Source of the DNA: Auricularia sp. M13
Lineage: Eukaryota; Basidiomycota; Agaricomycetes; Auriculariales; Auriculariaceae
NCBI GenBank assembly: GCA_037042915.1
Contig: CM073200.1
Span: 248,001 to 312,000, forward strand
Length of the DNA: 64,000 nucleotides
Reading direction: 5' to 3'
Shown here: positions 34,548 to 45,161 of the stretch, one piece after another
Layout of the letters: every line of letters starts with the position of its first letter
How positions within the stretch are numbered: the stretch's first letter is position 1
Notes under the pieces: model-generated
The model's database searches: none
The model's input: only the letters and a program-made list of their open reading frames with translations
What the model was told of the DNA's origin: nothing
Made by a program: the position numbers and the translations under genes

Positions 34548-35055
34548 GGTGGTCGGTGGTCGCGTCGCGTCGCGGAGTTGGTAATTAATCGAGCGCGCGT
34601 TGAGACTAATAGAGAGACTAGTTACCAGACTACGGCTACTGACCCTGCCTCTCTGCCTCCACCATGTCCTCTCTTGAAGAAGACAGAATGGGTTACGAAT
34701 TGCAATTAGTTTATTTGCAGCTGGTTCAACGCTGGTCATGGATGATGGAAGACTCGGAAGGAGGACGTTACTTCACCGTAGCTATTGTCAGCGGAATAGT
34801 CGTCATGAACGGCCATTGCAGTTGAATACGAAGTTGTCTTTGTGACTTCGGCAGTACGCAACGTGTAATCCGAATATTTTTGCTTCACACCCAGCACTGT
34901 AGGACGCATGGTTGCTGAATCTGTTCCAAGTCAAATAGCGGCGATGCAAATGCAACATATACAATGTGAGAAAGAATAATGATACTTGGGCGCGGGCTAT
35001 TCGTACAATGTTCCAAATGGTGCCAGAAATAATCATGCCGCAGAGCTATATTATA
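34548..35055. other. Intergenic, MZT1 promoter side
   Basis: No coding region seen. Contains the MZT1 upstream region and the 3' flank of the Mus7-like gene; the middle part (about 34840-35055) is AT-richer than the neighbouring genes. Confidence 0.5.
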
Positions 35056-38000
35056 TCAGATTCCAATTGCCTCGGCAATACGACCGTTCTTCGCCAAGAC
35101 CTCATGCGACTTGACGGCCTGGCGCACGCCACGACAGAACTCCGCGTACTGGATCCCTCTTGCTTTGCCCTCTCGTCCCTGGAGAATTGGTCAGACCCCC
35201 AACCCCTTGATGTGCATGTACGCACATTTTCCAAGTCGCGCAGCGCGTGCAGCATTTCGGCAATGGCAAACACATATTGATTGCCCTGTTTCTTGAGAAC
35301 ATGGTCTGCTCCAGGTTCAGCAGCCGCTGTCGCGATTTCAGAGATTTTCGCCATGATAGCTGCAGTATCTTTAGCCAGATCAATGTGGTTAACTGAGGAT
35401 GTACCCTGGAGAAAATCCAAACGCTTAGTGGACAGTTCCTTTCTATCGACGATGAAGTCGTCTTCAGGCGAGGCCCGTGAAACCGACAGGTCGCGCAGCA
35501 GCGGATGGCGCAATCCATCGATGGAAAACAGGAGGGATGCAAATTCGTGTTCCCATGATACTCGGACACAGACCAGAGCCTGAATGAAGGCGCAGACGAA
35601 GTGATCACCAGCATCCTAGGGCACGGGTTAGCGTTGCAAACATGGCTACCAGAGAATCGTACCTTGTATGTCATAGGGTCGAGCTTCAGCAGAACGTACA
35701 TGAACCGTTTGTGAACTTGGTGCCGCCACAGTGAATCAATGATGTGGGCCCAGGTGTGCATACCACCAATCCACCAACTCCAGGGATTCTGCTTACTGCA
35801 TGAGATCACAGCGGCGCTGATGAAAGCCAAACATACCCCTTTGTCGTTTCTGACGGCGGCGTGGATGCATTCCACCCAACAGTCGACCCAGTCGAGAGCA
35901 ACATGATGTTGCTCATCGTCATCGGGCAAATCACCATCCTTTGTATCGTCCCGCCCATAGCGAGTGCATATAAGGTTGGTAATTGAAGGGATGACGGTGC
36001 TATGAACGATCTGAGAACAACATTCAGCACAGTCGCGACGAATATCGATACGACTGACCGAGCCGACGCGCTCATCGAGGGTCAGGACTTTTTCTTGTTG
36101 GGGAGTGATTGGTTCTCGCATTGTGACCAAAACCTTGGGGTCCGTGTAGTCTAGATCATCGAGGAAATTTTCTTGGCTATCTTCATCATCGGCAGGTAGA
36201 GCCGGTCGCCGAGGCTTGGGCATGTGGTCCCGCCGCATGTCGAGAAAGGCCTGCACACACTTGCGTATCTCCTCGCACGTTGTTGGATCGTCCTTGAGCG
36301 ATGACGATAATACATCGGAAATCCACGCTGTGAAGGGAGTCAGCGTAGCTCGTCTCCAGGATGCGTGTTGTCCACGCACGTCCGTCAAGGAACGCTGGGT
36401 CAGGGAATGCCCGATCGTCCTTACGCAACGGATCCATTGTCGGTGTCCTGATGATTGTTCGCACGGCTCCGAGCAGAAGCTGCACGCACAACGCAACCTG
36501 CGCGCGCTCGGCGTTCACTTGAGCGACGCCAGAAGAAGACCCAGATTTAGCCTTCAGCGCAAGTTCGAGGGCCTTCCACTCGTCCAACAGTACTCGAGTG
36601 ATTTCCTTGAGCCACTCCATAACATGCTCCACGGGTAGGCCTAAATGGCGATGCATGATAACGAGGTGCATCGAGGCGCGGATGACTGCCTTCCGTGAAC
36701 CTAGGTCCGCGGTTTTGAAGTCCACATAGCTCTTCGCCCTGTCTACACGACTGCGAGCATTCTCCGCGTGTGGCTCGACGAGCAACGCCACAGAGACCAC
36801 GCTGAGACGGTTGAATAGCATCGAGATCTGCTGGCCCGTAGGTGGTGACGCCTTGGTGAATCCCGTCGCGCTGACGGGCACAGCGAGCGACAGGATCCTG
36901 CGCAACTTGGTCATGGCAATGCTCTTGTCGTCCTTGTGCGCCTCCTCCAGATGCTTCCCCGCAAGCACAATGAGCTTGAGGTATATTGCGAAGGCCGTGT
37001 CGCGCTTGAACTTGTGCTCGTCGAGCAGCCGGACGTCGTGCTTGTTGATAAAATCAGGGAAATCGGAAACCTCACCGAGTAGGTTGCCGTATTTGCGCGA
37101 GCGGAAGATCCTGGTCAGTTCGTTGAAGAGTGCATGGGCGTCGTGCAATCGCCACTTCCATTTCGTGCAGAGCACAAAGCATCGGCACGCAACCAGTCGG
37201 ACGATCTTGTCGCGCGTTTTGAGGACTGCAGCTGCGTGCGTCTTGTTCGCATCGTCCGCCGACAAACGGATCCGCTTCAGTGCGTCGATGACACTCTGCC
37301 AACCAGATCCAATGCGCGTCTCTGTCGACGAGAAACCATTATCGGTGAACTGGGCGATGGCGCAGATGCTGAATATTGTGCGCCACATGAACTCGCTCGC
37401 CCGGAGCTGCGAGCTGATGGCGTTGGCAGCGTCCTCCAAAGGCCCGCGTAGCACATCCCAGAAAGACTTTTGGGAACCCAGGGGACAGTCCGACGCCCGT
37501 GATAGCTTTTCTACGACGTGGATGAGACACACCCAGCATTCCAGCGCCTTCTCGTCCAAATCCCTAGCGCTTAGCAGCTGGGTCGCCGTCTCGACCGAAT
37601 CCGCCGCCTGCAACGCCTCCGTAGCCGTCTGGATGGGGCGGATCGTGCTCTCCAGCCCGTGCGCGAACAACCTGTTCATCAGCAGCGCCATATGCAGGCG
37701 CACTTGCTCGATGTTGGCGGCAATATGGTTTGGGTCGCGTCGCAGCGCAGGCAGGAAACACACTCGCAGCATGATTTCCACCCCGAACCAGAGCGCGCCG
37801 AGGAGCTGCGGTGTTGTCTCCTCTCCCAATGTGTCCTCCACGCGCGCAGTGAACGAGCTGACCTGCTCCGCGAGCGCAGCATACAGAGCTTCTGGCCGCG
37901 GGCAGCATGAGAAGTAGTGCGCGATGAAGTTGTAGACGACCTGCGCGTCAGCGGAATCGCCCAACAGGTCGCCATGGGCCACGGCAACGATCCAATCGTG

Positions 38001-41000
38001 CACCTTGTCGAGCGTGCTGGGAAGCATCTGACAGAACGCGTCGAACGACAGAGTCGGGCCGACCTGTATTTCGCGGAAGCAGCACATGCCTGGCGGGACT
38101 TGCGGGGGCGGTGAGTCTGACAGAAATGCGCAAAGCTCGGCGAGTCTGCTACTGCCGATATAGGTCGTCTCCGCGAATTTGATCCCCAGTGGCATGCAAG
38201 GGATGTCGAAATCTAGTGTGAGCTCGGAGCGCAAGATGGTGTGCTCATGCTGAGGTGACCCGCCGCGCCGTAGTCTTCGCAGACGGCCGTCCTCATCGTC
38301 ATCCAGTCTCCGAGGGGGCGAAACATTCTCCAGAGGCATGACTAGCGGATTCTTCGCAGCAGCCGTTGCATGCTTGTGGATAGGCTGCTTCGGGGCAGGC
38401 TTCGGTTTCGATTTGGGCTTCGTGGCTGACGGCGCGCGAACTGGGTTCGACGATGGCGCCAATGCGTCCAATAATTCTTCCTCCTCATCCACCTGAAGGA
38501 CATGCCGGCGTTTCCGTCGGTGCCGCACCACGGGCGATGGCTGGCGGTTCCCGTGGACGATGTAAACCCCGGGCTGTGGTTTGTTCTTCTTTTTCTTCCC
38601 ATTGCCGCCGCCCAGTGTCGTCTGCAGCCCTTGCGAGAGCTTACCATTGCGCGTCGTGACCTGCAGCTGCTGACGTGGGCGGCCTCGCTCGCCGTCACTG
38701 TTGCTCCCCGCATCTCGCACGGACGCTTTGGAGAAGTCGAGCTTGCTTTGCTTGAGGCGCGCGCGTTTGCCTTCGGCGGTGACGACGGAGAGGCCTCTTC
38801 CACCACCACTACCACCCCCTCCTCCCCCGCCGCCTCCCGTCCGATCAGCGCCGGTCCCAGACGTCCTGGTCCCGCCCGCAGACCGTCGCCTGCTTTTGCT
38901 GCGTCCACCGATCCGCGTCCGCGAAAGCATACGATCAATCATGTCGCCGTCGCGTATTCGCCCGCCGCCTCCAAGATGTCGCGCCGGGCGGACCTCGACG
39001 GCCTCTGAGTCGTCGTCGTCGCTAATCTCGATGACATCGTTGTCGACGCCTTCGTCGCGCGGCGGATTGCGCGCGCGGCCAGCGCCGCCAACTCCATCGT
39101 CCGAGTCCCCGTCTGACTCGTCCTCGTCTTCCTCCGACGAGCTCTCCGGGTCGCCTCTGAAGTCCAGCGGGCCCGCCGTCGCGCCCGACACGGTGCGCGT
39201 GACACCGCGGCCGGGCTGCGGCACGGGCTCGCCGCTCGGGCTGCGCGGCCGCTTGGCGGCGGGGCGCACGCGCCTGTTCTCCTTGTCGCCCTCTGCGGCC
39301 TCGAGTTCGTCGGGGTCGAACGGGAGCATGCGTTTCAGCGCTTTCCGCGCCTTGCGCATTTTGCGCAACTTGCGCAGCTCATGCTCCGTCAGTTCCGGCT
39401 CGTCGTCGTCTTCCTCGTCCTCCTCCTCGTCGGGCTCTTCTTCGGCAGCGGTAGGCGACGACGGTCCGCCCGGCTCAGGGTCGACGTCCATGGCCGTCGG
39501 ACTGGGTGAGCAGGGGACGATGATGGGCGATGTGGAACGGCGTGAAGGCGCATCGTCGAAGAATTCGTTGAACGCGGGAGGAGAAAGCACAACGCGCGTC
39601 GCCGAGCTCGAATGGCGTCTCAGGGTGAACGGCTCCTCGTCCTCCTCGTCCTCATCTTCCTGTTGAGGCGTCGTCGCGCGCCCCTGCGGCGTCGATGCGC
39701 GTTTCTACATCCACACAACAACAACAATTAGCTTCACACGCCGAATTCAAAGCCAACGCAAGCGAACGGACCTCATGAGCAGGCAGCTCAAGCGGGTACG
39801 GCCTAGGATTCTTGCGCACACGCGCATGCGTCAGCGGGTGGGGATGGTCCGTCTTCTGCCTCTTCCTCGGCCGCTCGCCACCTTCAAGCAGATGCTCATA
39901 CTGCTTCAACCACGAATCGTCCTCCTCCTCCTCACCGCCGGCCTCTCTCTCCCGCCTCGGGCGGGGCACGGGCTCCTCGTAGTCGGGGTCCTGCGTCTCG
40001 CCCTCGCCCGGGGGACCCTCGCGCACGCGCTCGGTCCCGCCGGGCGAGCGCAGCTTGACGATCGCCTCGGGGTTGCCGCGCATCTGCCGTTTGTAGACCT
40101 TCTTGTCGTACGCGTACGGGTGCAGCTGTTTCGCCTGCCGCTGGCGCAGGGAGTAGCGCGTCTCGGACGGAATGACTGGCGGCGGTGAAGGTGCGGGAGG
40201 CGGAGGTGGAGGCGGAGCAGGTTGAGACGGCGAGAAGAAGCGCTCTTGCGGAGGAGTGGCGAGGGCGTTGGCTTTTGGAGATGGGCGCAGAGGCGTTAAA
40301 GGTGACAGGAGCAGGCCATCTGACGATTTAATTGAGCGGTCAGAATGGAATGGTCTTTACGAGCGACGCGCACCCTGCACTGGACTCATGGGGCGAGAGG
40401 GAGTGTGGAAATCCATGGGATCATCATCTAAAGCATTGTCAGCCCATCTAATTCGCGCTTCACGACGTATAGCACGCACTGAGTAAGGGGGAGCGCGGCC
40501 CTTGCGGTGGTGTGTGGAACTCATCTGCAAAAACGCGGTCAGAATACGCCGGAGTACTTAGGCCAATAGTCGTCACCCTGCGACACACTGAAGGATTGTG
40601 CATCCGTGTTGAAGTCCACGACATTCGCATCTACGATTGCAATAAGCACGATGAATTCAGCATTGGTCTGAAAATGAAGCGCACCGTGAGACGAAGAAGA
40701 AGAAGGGCGCGCTAGAGTATGAAAGCCGTCAGCTATGCGTTCAAAATACGGCTTAGGCGCGCCAAGTCCTCACGCACCGTTGAAGCCCAACGGTGAAGGC
40801 GAGACAAATAGACGCTGCGCTGCGTCCTGCTCCGCCTCTGGCTCAGGGCTGCTCTCTGGGAATTCTAGATGTGGGCATTAACGCACACGCCGGAGACGGT
40901 GGCATGGCGCAGACGCACGCAACGGCGAATAGTAGACCTCCTGCTGGCCATACCCGATAGGCTCGTCGTCCATATCGTCCTCCGCGTCAGACAGCGCCTG

Positions 41001-41429
41001 GTTGTCGACGCGCATAGGGGCAGCATCGTCCTGAACGCGTCGAATCGACGTCGTGGGCGGCTTGCGAGCAGGCTGGCCATCGGCCATGTTGATGTCGGAC
41101 GCGCGCGAGTCCACCAGAGCATCGTGCTGCATAGCGGCAGCATCGTCTTCAACGCGCCGACTCGGTGTCGAGGACGGCACAGACGATCGCGGCGCGTCAC
41201 GTGCAGGCTTCCCATCGCCCACATCGAAATCGGACGCAAGCAGATCCAGCGGGTCAGGCGTCGCCCTGGCCGGGCTGGACGGCGCGCGCGCCGGGCTGGA
41301 CACGTCCCACGCCGGTTCATGGAACTCCCAGTAATCGGCGACGGCAGCCGCGAGCTCCTCGCGCTCGTCGGCGTCGCTCGTGCTGACTATCTCCACGTCG
41401 TCGTCAGCGATGTCCTGGCGCGCGTCCAT
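35056..41429 (-). CDS. mus7: Mus7/MMS22-family replication-repair protein, about 1947 residues
   Basis: Twelve exons in one phase-consistent chain: 41429-40889, 40864-40778, 40732-40577, 40524-40480, 40427-40374, 40319-39772, 39704-36380, 36327-35837, 35791-35663, 35615-35405, 35359-35226 and 35178-35056. The N-terminal half is acidic and disordered, with SxxSPLRA-like repeats, a QLHPYAYDKKVYKRQMRGNP box, a long Glu/Asp run and a Gly-rich patch. The C-terminal half is helical, with stretches such as CFLPALRRDPN, VDFKTADLGSRKAVIRASMH, NPWSWWIGG and RFMYVLLKLDPMTYK. This layout and these blocks resemble the Mus7/MMS22 family, scaffold partners of the Rtt101/Cul8-type ligase that help broken forks recover. 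Length fits S. pombe Mus7. The acceptor of exon 9 is CAGTAAG with the second AG used. The family call is by memory of the pattern and should be confirmed by a profile search. Confidence 0.75.
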
Positions 41430-42060
41430 CGCGTCGCTGTGGCGGCAGTGGTAGTCACGAGCGCGGAAGCAAGAGGAGGGCCGCGGGATGACGGATATGC
41501 TTCCGGCGACGCGTCTCGGAGTCCCAACACGTGCTCCCGTTGCCCTGAACCTCCCTGAGAGTGTAAGTATTGAGGCAAAAATCTACTCCAATACAGAAGT
41601 CCCTAGTTCAATTGTCTATCGTATATGTGGAGCTAGGAAATCTCACTGCCTGGCATACTACCCTATAGATACGAGAATTAGAAAGACTATTCAGACCTTA
41701 AGGCCTCAGTGCCTTTTCTCTAGACTGTATTTCATGTTGCATAAAAATTTAATGGTTTTCGCACCTATGAGATCGTCGTACCCCATTTCTCCATGAGGGC
41801 AGAAAATCAAGGTCACCGCAGTGGTAACGAGCTTCCGCCTAGTGTTCGTGAATGTTAGAGTTTTTGGCTATGCGAGGAGTGGCTACGACTCGCAGAAAGT
41901 GGTGTATGTGAGGCAGTAGACAATACTAGCAGTAAGGTATTTGTACAACAACACGGATGACGACGACAAACACAGTGCACTGCGAGAGAGATGAAGCGAT
42001 GCGGGGTCTATGCAAAGAGTACGAACGAAGAAAAGACGCAACGTCTATGAGGAACGAGAT
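41430..42060. other. Intergenic between Mus7-like and Nudix genes
   Basis: About 41570-41780 is AT-rich compared with the neighbours. No gene, inverted repeat or tRNA seen. Confidence 0.5.
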
Positions 42061-42945
42061 CTACGGATTGCACGGCGCCGCGGAGAAATACGTGTCGCGG
42101 ACGAGGCGGATGGCCTGTCTTACGACTTCGCGGTCGCCCTCGAACGTCAGGCGCTCGACGGCGGCGTCGGCGGGGAGAAAGACCGAGTCGAAGTTTTCGC
42201 TGTCGGTCTGGGTGCCGTCGTGCTTGACCGGCTCGCCGTCGGCGGCGGGCGTGTCGGCGCGGGCGACGAACCAGAAGGTGAGCTTGTGGTCGTGGGGGCC
42301 GAGCGTGCGCTGGGTGACCATGAACGGCTCGTGGGTGCGGCGGGCGAGCCAGCCGCGGGGGTTGTCCTGCAGCGTGCGTGGCGTCGGGTCAGGCTGGGAG
42401 CAGAGGGCGGGCCGGAACACGCACCTTGATATTGACTCCTCTCGGCGGACTGCGCGTCTGCATGTCGACGCCGAGCAGACGGCACGGGTAGCTCGTCTCC
42501 TCGTACGTCTCGCGCACGGCGGCCTGTATGCGCCCCGGCGTTAGCGCGTCGTGCGTCCGGCGGGCGTTCTGGGCAGCGCACCTGCTCGATGGACTCGCCC
42601 TCGTCCTTGCGGCCTTTGGGCAGCATCCACTCGTCCTTTGTGAGATGGTGCTGGGTGCGCCGGCAGCACGCGTCAGCGCAGAGACACGGCGACACCGTCC
42701 GGGGCGCGCACCAGGATGCAGACCTGCATGGCGCCGGCCTGCTCGGGGCGCGGGGCGTCGGCGTCGTCGGCGTGCGCGTGGCCGTTAACGCCGTTGGCGG
42801 TGGCGGAGGCGGTGGCAACAGCGGGGCGATTGGATTCGGGCGTCCGCGGGAAATGGAAGAGCACGCAGCCCGCGCAGAGCACGAACTCGGGCGACGCGTA
42901 CAGGCGCGGCGTTGGCTTGGGCGTCGGGGACAGCCGGGGCGTCAT
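42061..42945 (-). CDS. Nudix hydrolase
   Basis: Four exons give 243 residues: 42945-42688, 42650-42582, 42523-42425 and 42366-42061. The introns are 37-58 bases and all are in phase zero. The Nudix box is built across the second intron: PKGRKDEGESIEQ joined to AAVRETYEETSY. It keeps the spacing Gly-X5-Glu-X7-Arg-Glu-X2-Glu-Glu that binds the catalytic metal; the usual later Gly is Ser. A strand typical of the fold precedes it (FVLCAGCVLFHF), interrupted by a roughly 30-residue Ala/Asn/Pro insert (about residues 35-70) of low complexity. The C-terminal half (THEPFMVTQRTLGPHDHKLT) completes the fold. Enzymes of this type hydrolyse nucleoside diphosphates linked to another moiety, such as diphosphoinositol phosphates or dinucleoside polyphosphates; the substrate here is not readable. 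Probably cytosolic, with no signal peptide. Confidence 0.88.
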
Positions 42946-43125
42946 GCGGGCGCAGGGGGCGCTGCGCTCAACGGGGCGTGGGAGGTGGAGGGAAGGAGCA
43001 GACGCTGCTCGAAACTTTCTCAATCCGAATCGTGACGTGAATCGGGCGGCCGGTCTCGGATGCTTTCCCGCCCGGTCTGTCCGTGACGCTCGCCTGATGA
43101 CGCCCACCCCCGCCGCTGCTGGCGC

Positions 43126-43395
43126 TTATGTCATCGTCCGCTCAGTAGGCTCAGCTACCCACTGCGATGCCCAGCGCGTAACCTCATCGACGCCGACCGC
43201 CGCCGAGACCCGGCCGAAGACCCGTTCGGCGCCGGCCACGCTCAGCCTGTGGATCAGCTCGCGCGCGCGCTCACGCTCTTCGGCCGTCCTTCTGCCTAGA
43301 GTAGCTCCAGCCCAACACCGCGCCCAATCACACCGCTCCAGACAGCGCACGTTCTTGCGACCAAGGATGATCCCCTCGCGGTCGTCGACGGACAT
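43126..43395 (-). CDS. Small unknown protein, 89 residues
   Basis: A single frame runs from the ATG at 43395 (MSVDDREGIILGRKNVRC) to 43126. The middle looks like a real helix (TAEERERARELIHRLSVAG), followed by AERVFGRVSAAVGVDEVTR. A related fragment of its 5' part occurs at 61555-61655, next to kinase K3, with similar words (ATGTCC, GGATGATC, GTGATTGGGCGCGG in minus orientation). That argues the 5' segment has been copied. It could be a genuine short gene upstream of the Nudix gene, 180 bases away, or the end of a longer one. No family recognised. Confidence 0.4.
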   Translation of the reverse strand: MSVDDREGIILGRKNVRCLERCDWARCWAGATLGRRTAEERERARELIHRLSVAGAERVFGRVSAAVGVDEVTRWASQWVAEPTERTMT

Positions 43396-44259
43396 CTCTG
43401 TTCTCTGCTTTCTGCTGTCGTCACATCAGAGTGCTCTTCACTCGGCACTCCACGTGTGGACTGCTTCAGATCTGGCCGGACCACGTCCAGCATCGACGAG
43501 AACTGTTCTGGGCCTTGGCCAAGTCTGACACCATGCGAAGCTCGGCGCATCAGCCGCTGCGAGCTGCGCACCCCACGAGCTCGCTCTCCACGCTCAAATC
43601 CTTCCCCTATGCCCATGCACGAATGAACGAGGCTCCTGCCTGCAAAATTCCCATGGTACATACATCCTGGTCGCGGCGCATCTCGCCAAGTTGATCTGGG
43701 TGTTGGAGTGGAGTCGGCGCGTCCAGACCTCCACATTCCGCCGATAAAGAATGTGGAGACTTACAGACTTCTTCACTCCCTTGAACTTGCTCTGAAGTGT
43801 AGGGCTTACAATCTAACTTGGGATCGTTTGCACAGACGTCACGTGGAATGCGCTCTATGCAGTGGAACATTTGGGAACACTGGCTCTTGAGTTGTGCTCG
43901 CAGTCACCGCAATCGTATAGTCAGGGCACAGATGCCACCTCATTCTAATCACGCTCAACCTACCTCGGCGCCCGCTGTCATCATGCCCGCGTTTCTTAGC
44001 CCTTCTGAATGGTCACTTGGAACCCTGCTCATGCCAATAATCATCTATTTCAACGTTCTCCGCGTAGTACTCTGCTCCGCTCTGCGCTGGATACTAAATG
44101 TTCTGAATGCCAGCACTGGCATCCTTCGCTCTGACTCGGTATCCCGCGTAATCGCCCTTCCTTGCATCTCCTATCGCTCGTTCACCTGCTCACCGTTCAT
44201 GACCGCCTGACAATCCACGAGCCGGCGGAATCTTCAGCAGCTGACCTCGCTGCGATAGC
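43396..44259. other. Intergenic, start of accessory region
   Basis: No supportable gene. Short frames on both strands lack motifs. The stretch separates the co-directional core genes from the kinase cluster. Confidence 0.45.
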
Positions 44260-45115
44260 TGACACAGGGCTTCGCCTGCTGCGCCGCTCGGATGCAGACA
44301 GCTCACAACACTTGATCCCCTGCCATAGTAATACATGCGCAAACACGCACATACATACAGTATGACACACACATGCCTTTGCAGTTACTCGAATTCTTGC
44401 AGGTGCTAGCGAACGGCACCGTGCTTGCTTCTCTAGGTCACCGCTCCCGGAATTCTTGCGGTATGCGGGACTGCAGAGCGGTTTCAAGTTCGGGTGTCTC
44501 CTGAGGATCGTGCCACGCTGCGGACGAGTCTCCACCGGGAGGACCAGATTTGTCGCGTGCGCCCGAGTATTGGGGCTTGCTTGAATCTCCGTACACTCCT
44601 GCCAGTGCGTCCGTTGGGACACGCGGCACCCGGTTCCTCTGATCAGCTTCCAGCTTCATATTCGAGCACCTGGCTGTTGTGGCACGAGCTACCTACCGAC
44701 TCTATCTCTGTTTGCTCGCTCGCGGCGTTTGCTTCAGGCTCCAGTCGCTCATGTGCTCACTTCCCCGCTCGGAAGCGTGCAATAGCAGGCCAACTACTGC
44801 CAGTGCTTCTGCGTGCCTATATCGTTGATGACTCACGATTCGGACAGGGATTTGGCGTGGATTGTATTCAATGTGCCGGTCTTCGGTGGGAGTTCCGGTA
44901 GAGTGGGGCAGCAGCTTTGCCGTTTCTCACCACTATGCGCATGCGGCTTCCGCCCGAGTCTGTCCCGCTGGTAGGCCAGTGCGAGGAATGTCACGTTGGG
45001 GTATCACGCTCGGCAGACAAGCTGAGTTGGCTCAACCACAGTTGGGATGTGGTAATCCGTATACGCAATAGGCAAACATCATTGATAGAGCGCGAAGTGG
45101 CGAGCAGTGACTACC
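44260..45115 (+). repeat. Kinase-flank repeat, copy B
   Basis: Shares ordered sequence blocks with 62235-63055 (same strand) and with the reverse strand of 22290-23110. Examples are CTGCTGCGCCGC, GTCTCCTGAGGATCGTG, CCACCGGGAGGACCAGA, GATGACTCACGA, CAGGGATTTGG and GGTCTTCGGTGGGA. It ends about 50 bases before the stop of kinase K2, on the opposite strand. A plus-strand frame at 44494-44901 keeps the VSPED/HREDQ peptide seen in the other copies. Confidence 0.7.
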
Positions 45116-45161
45116 GATGGTAAAAAGCGTGCAGCGCTGCCTTGTCGATAGATCATACAAT

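Noticed and set aside
35046-35513. 156-codon minus-strand frame read as a separate gene
   Set aside because: It results from a 45-base in-frame intron being read through within the 3' exons of the Mus7-like gene.
38701-39666. 321-codon plus-strand frame with long Ser and Pro runs
   Set aside because: Shadow of the acidic and Gly-rich segment of the Mus7-like gene on the minus strand; homopolymer runs come from GC-rich repeats.
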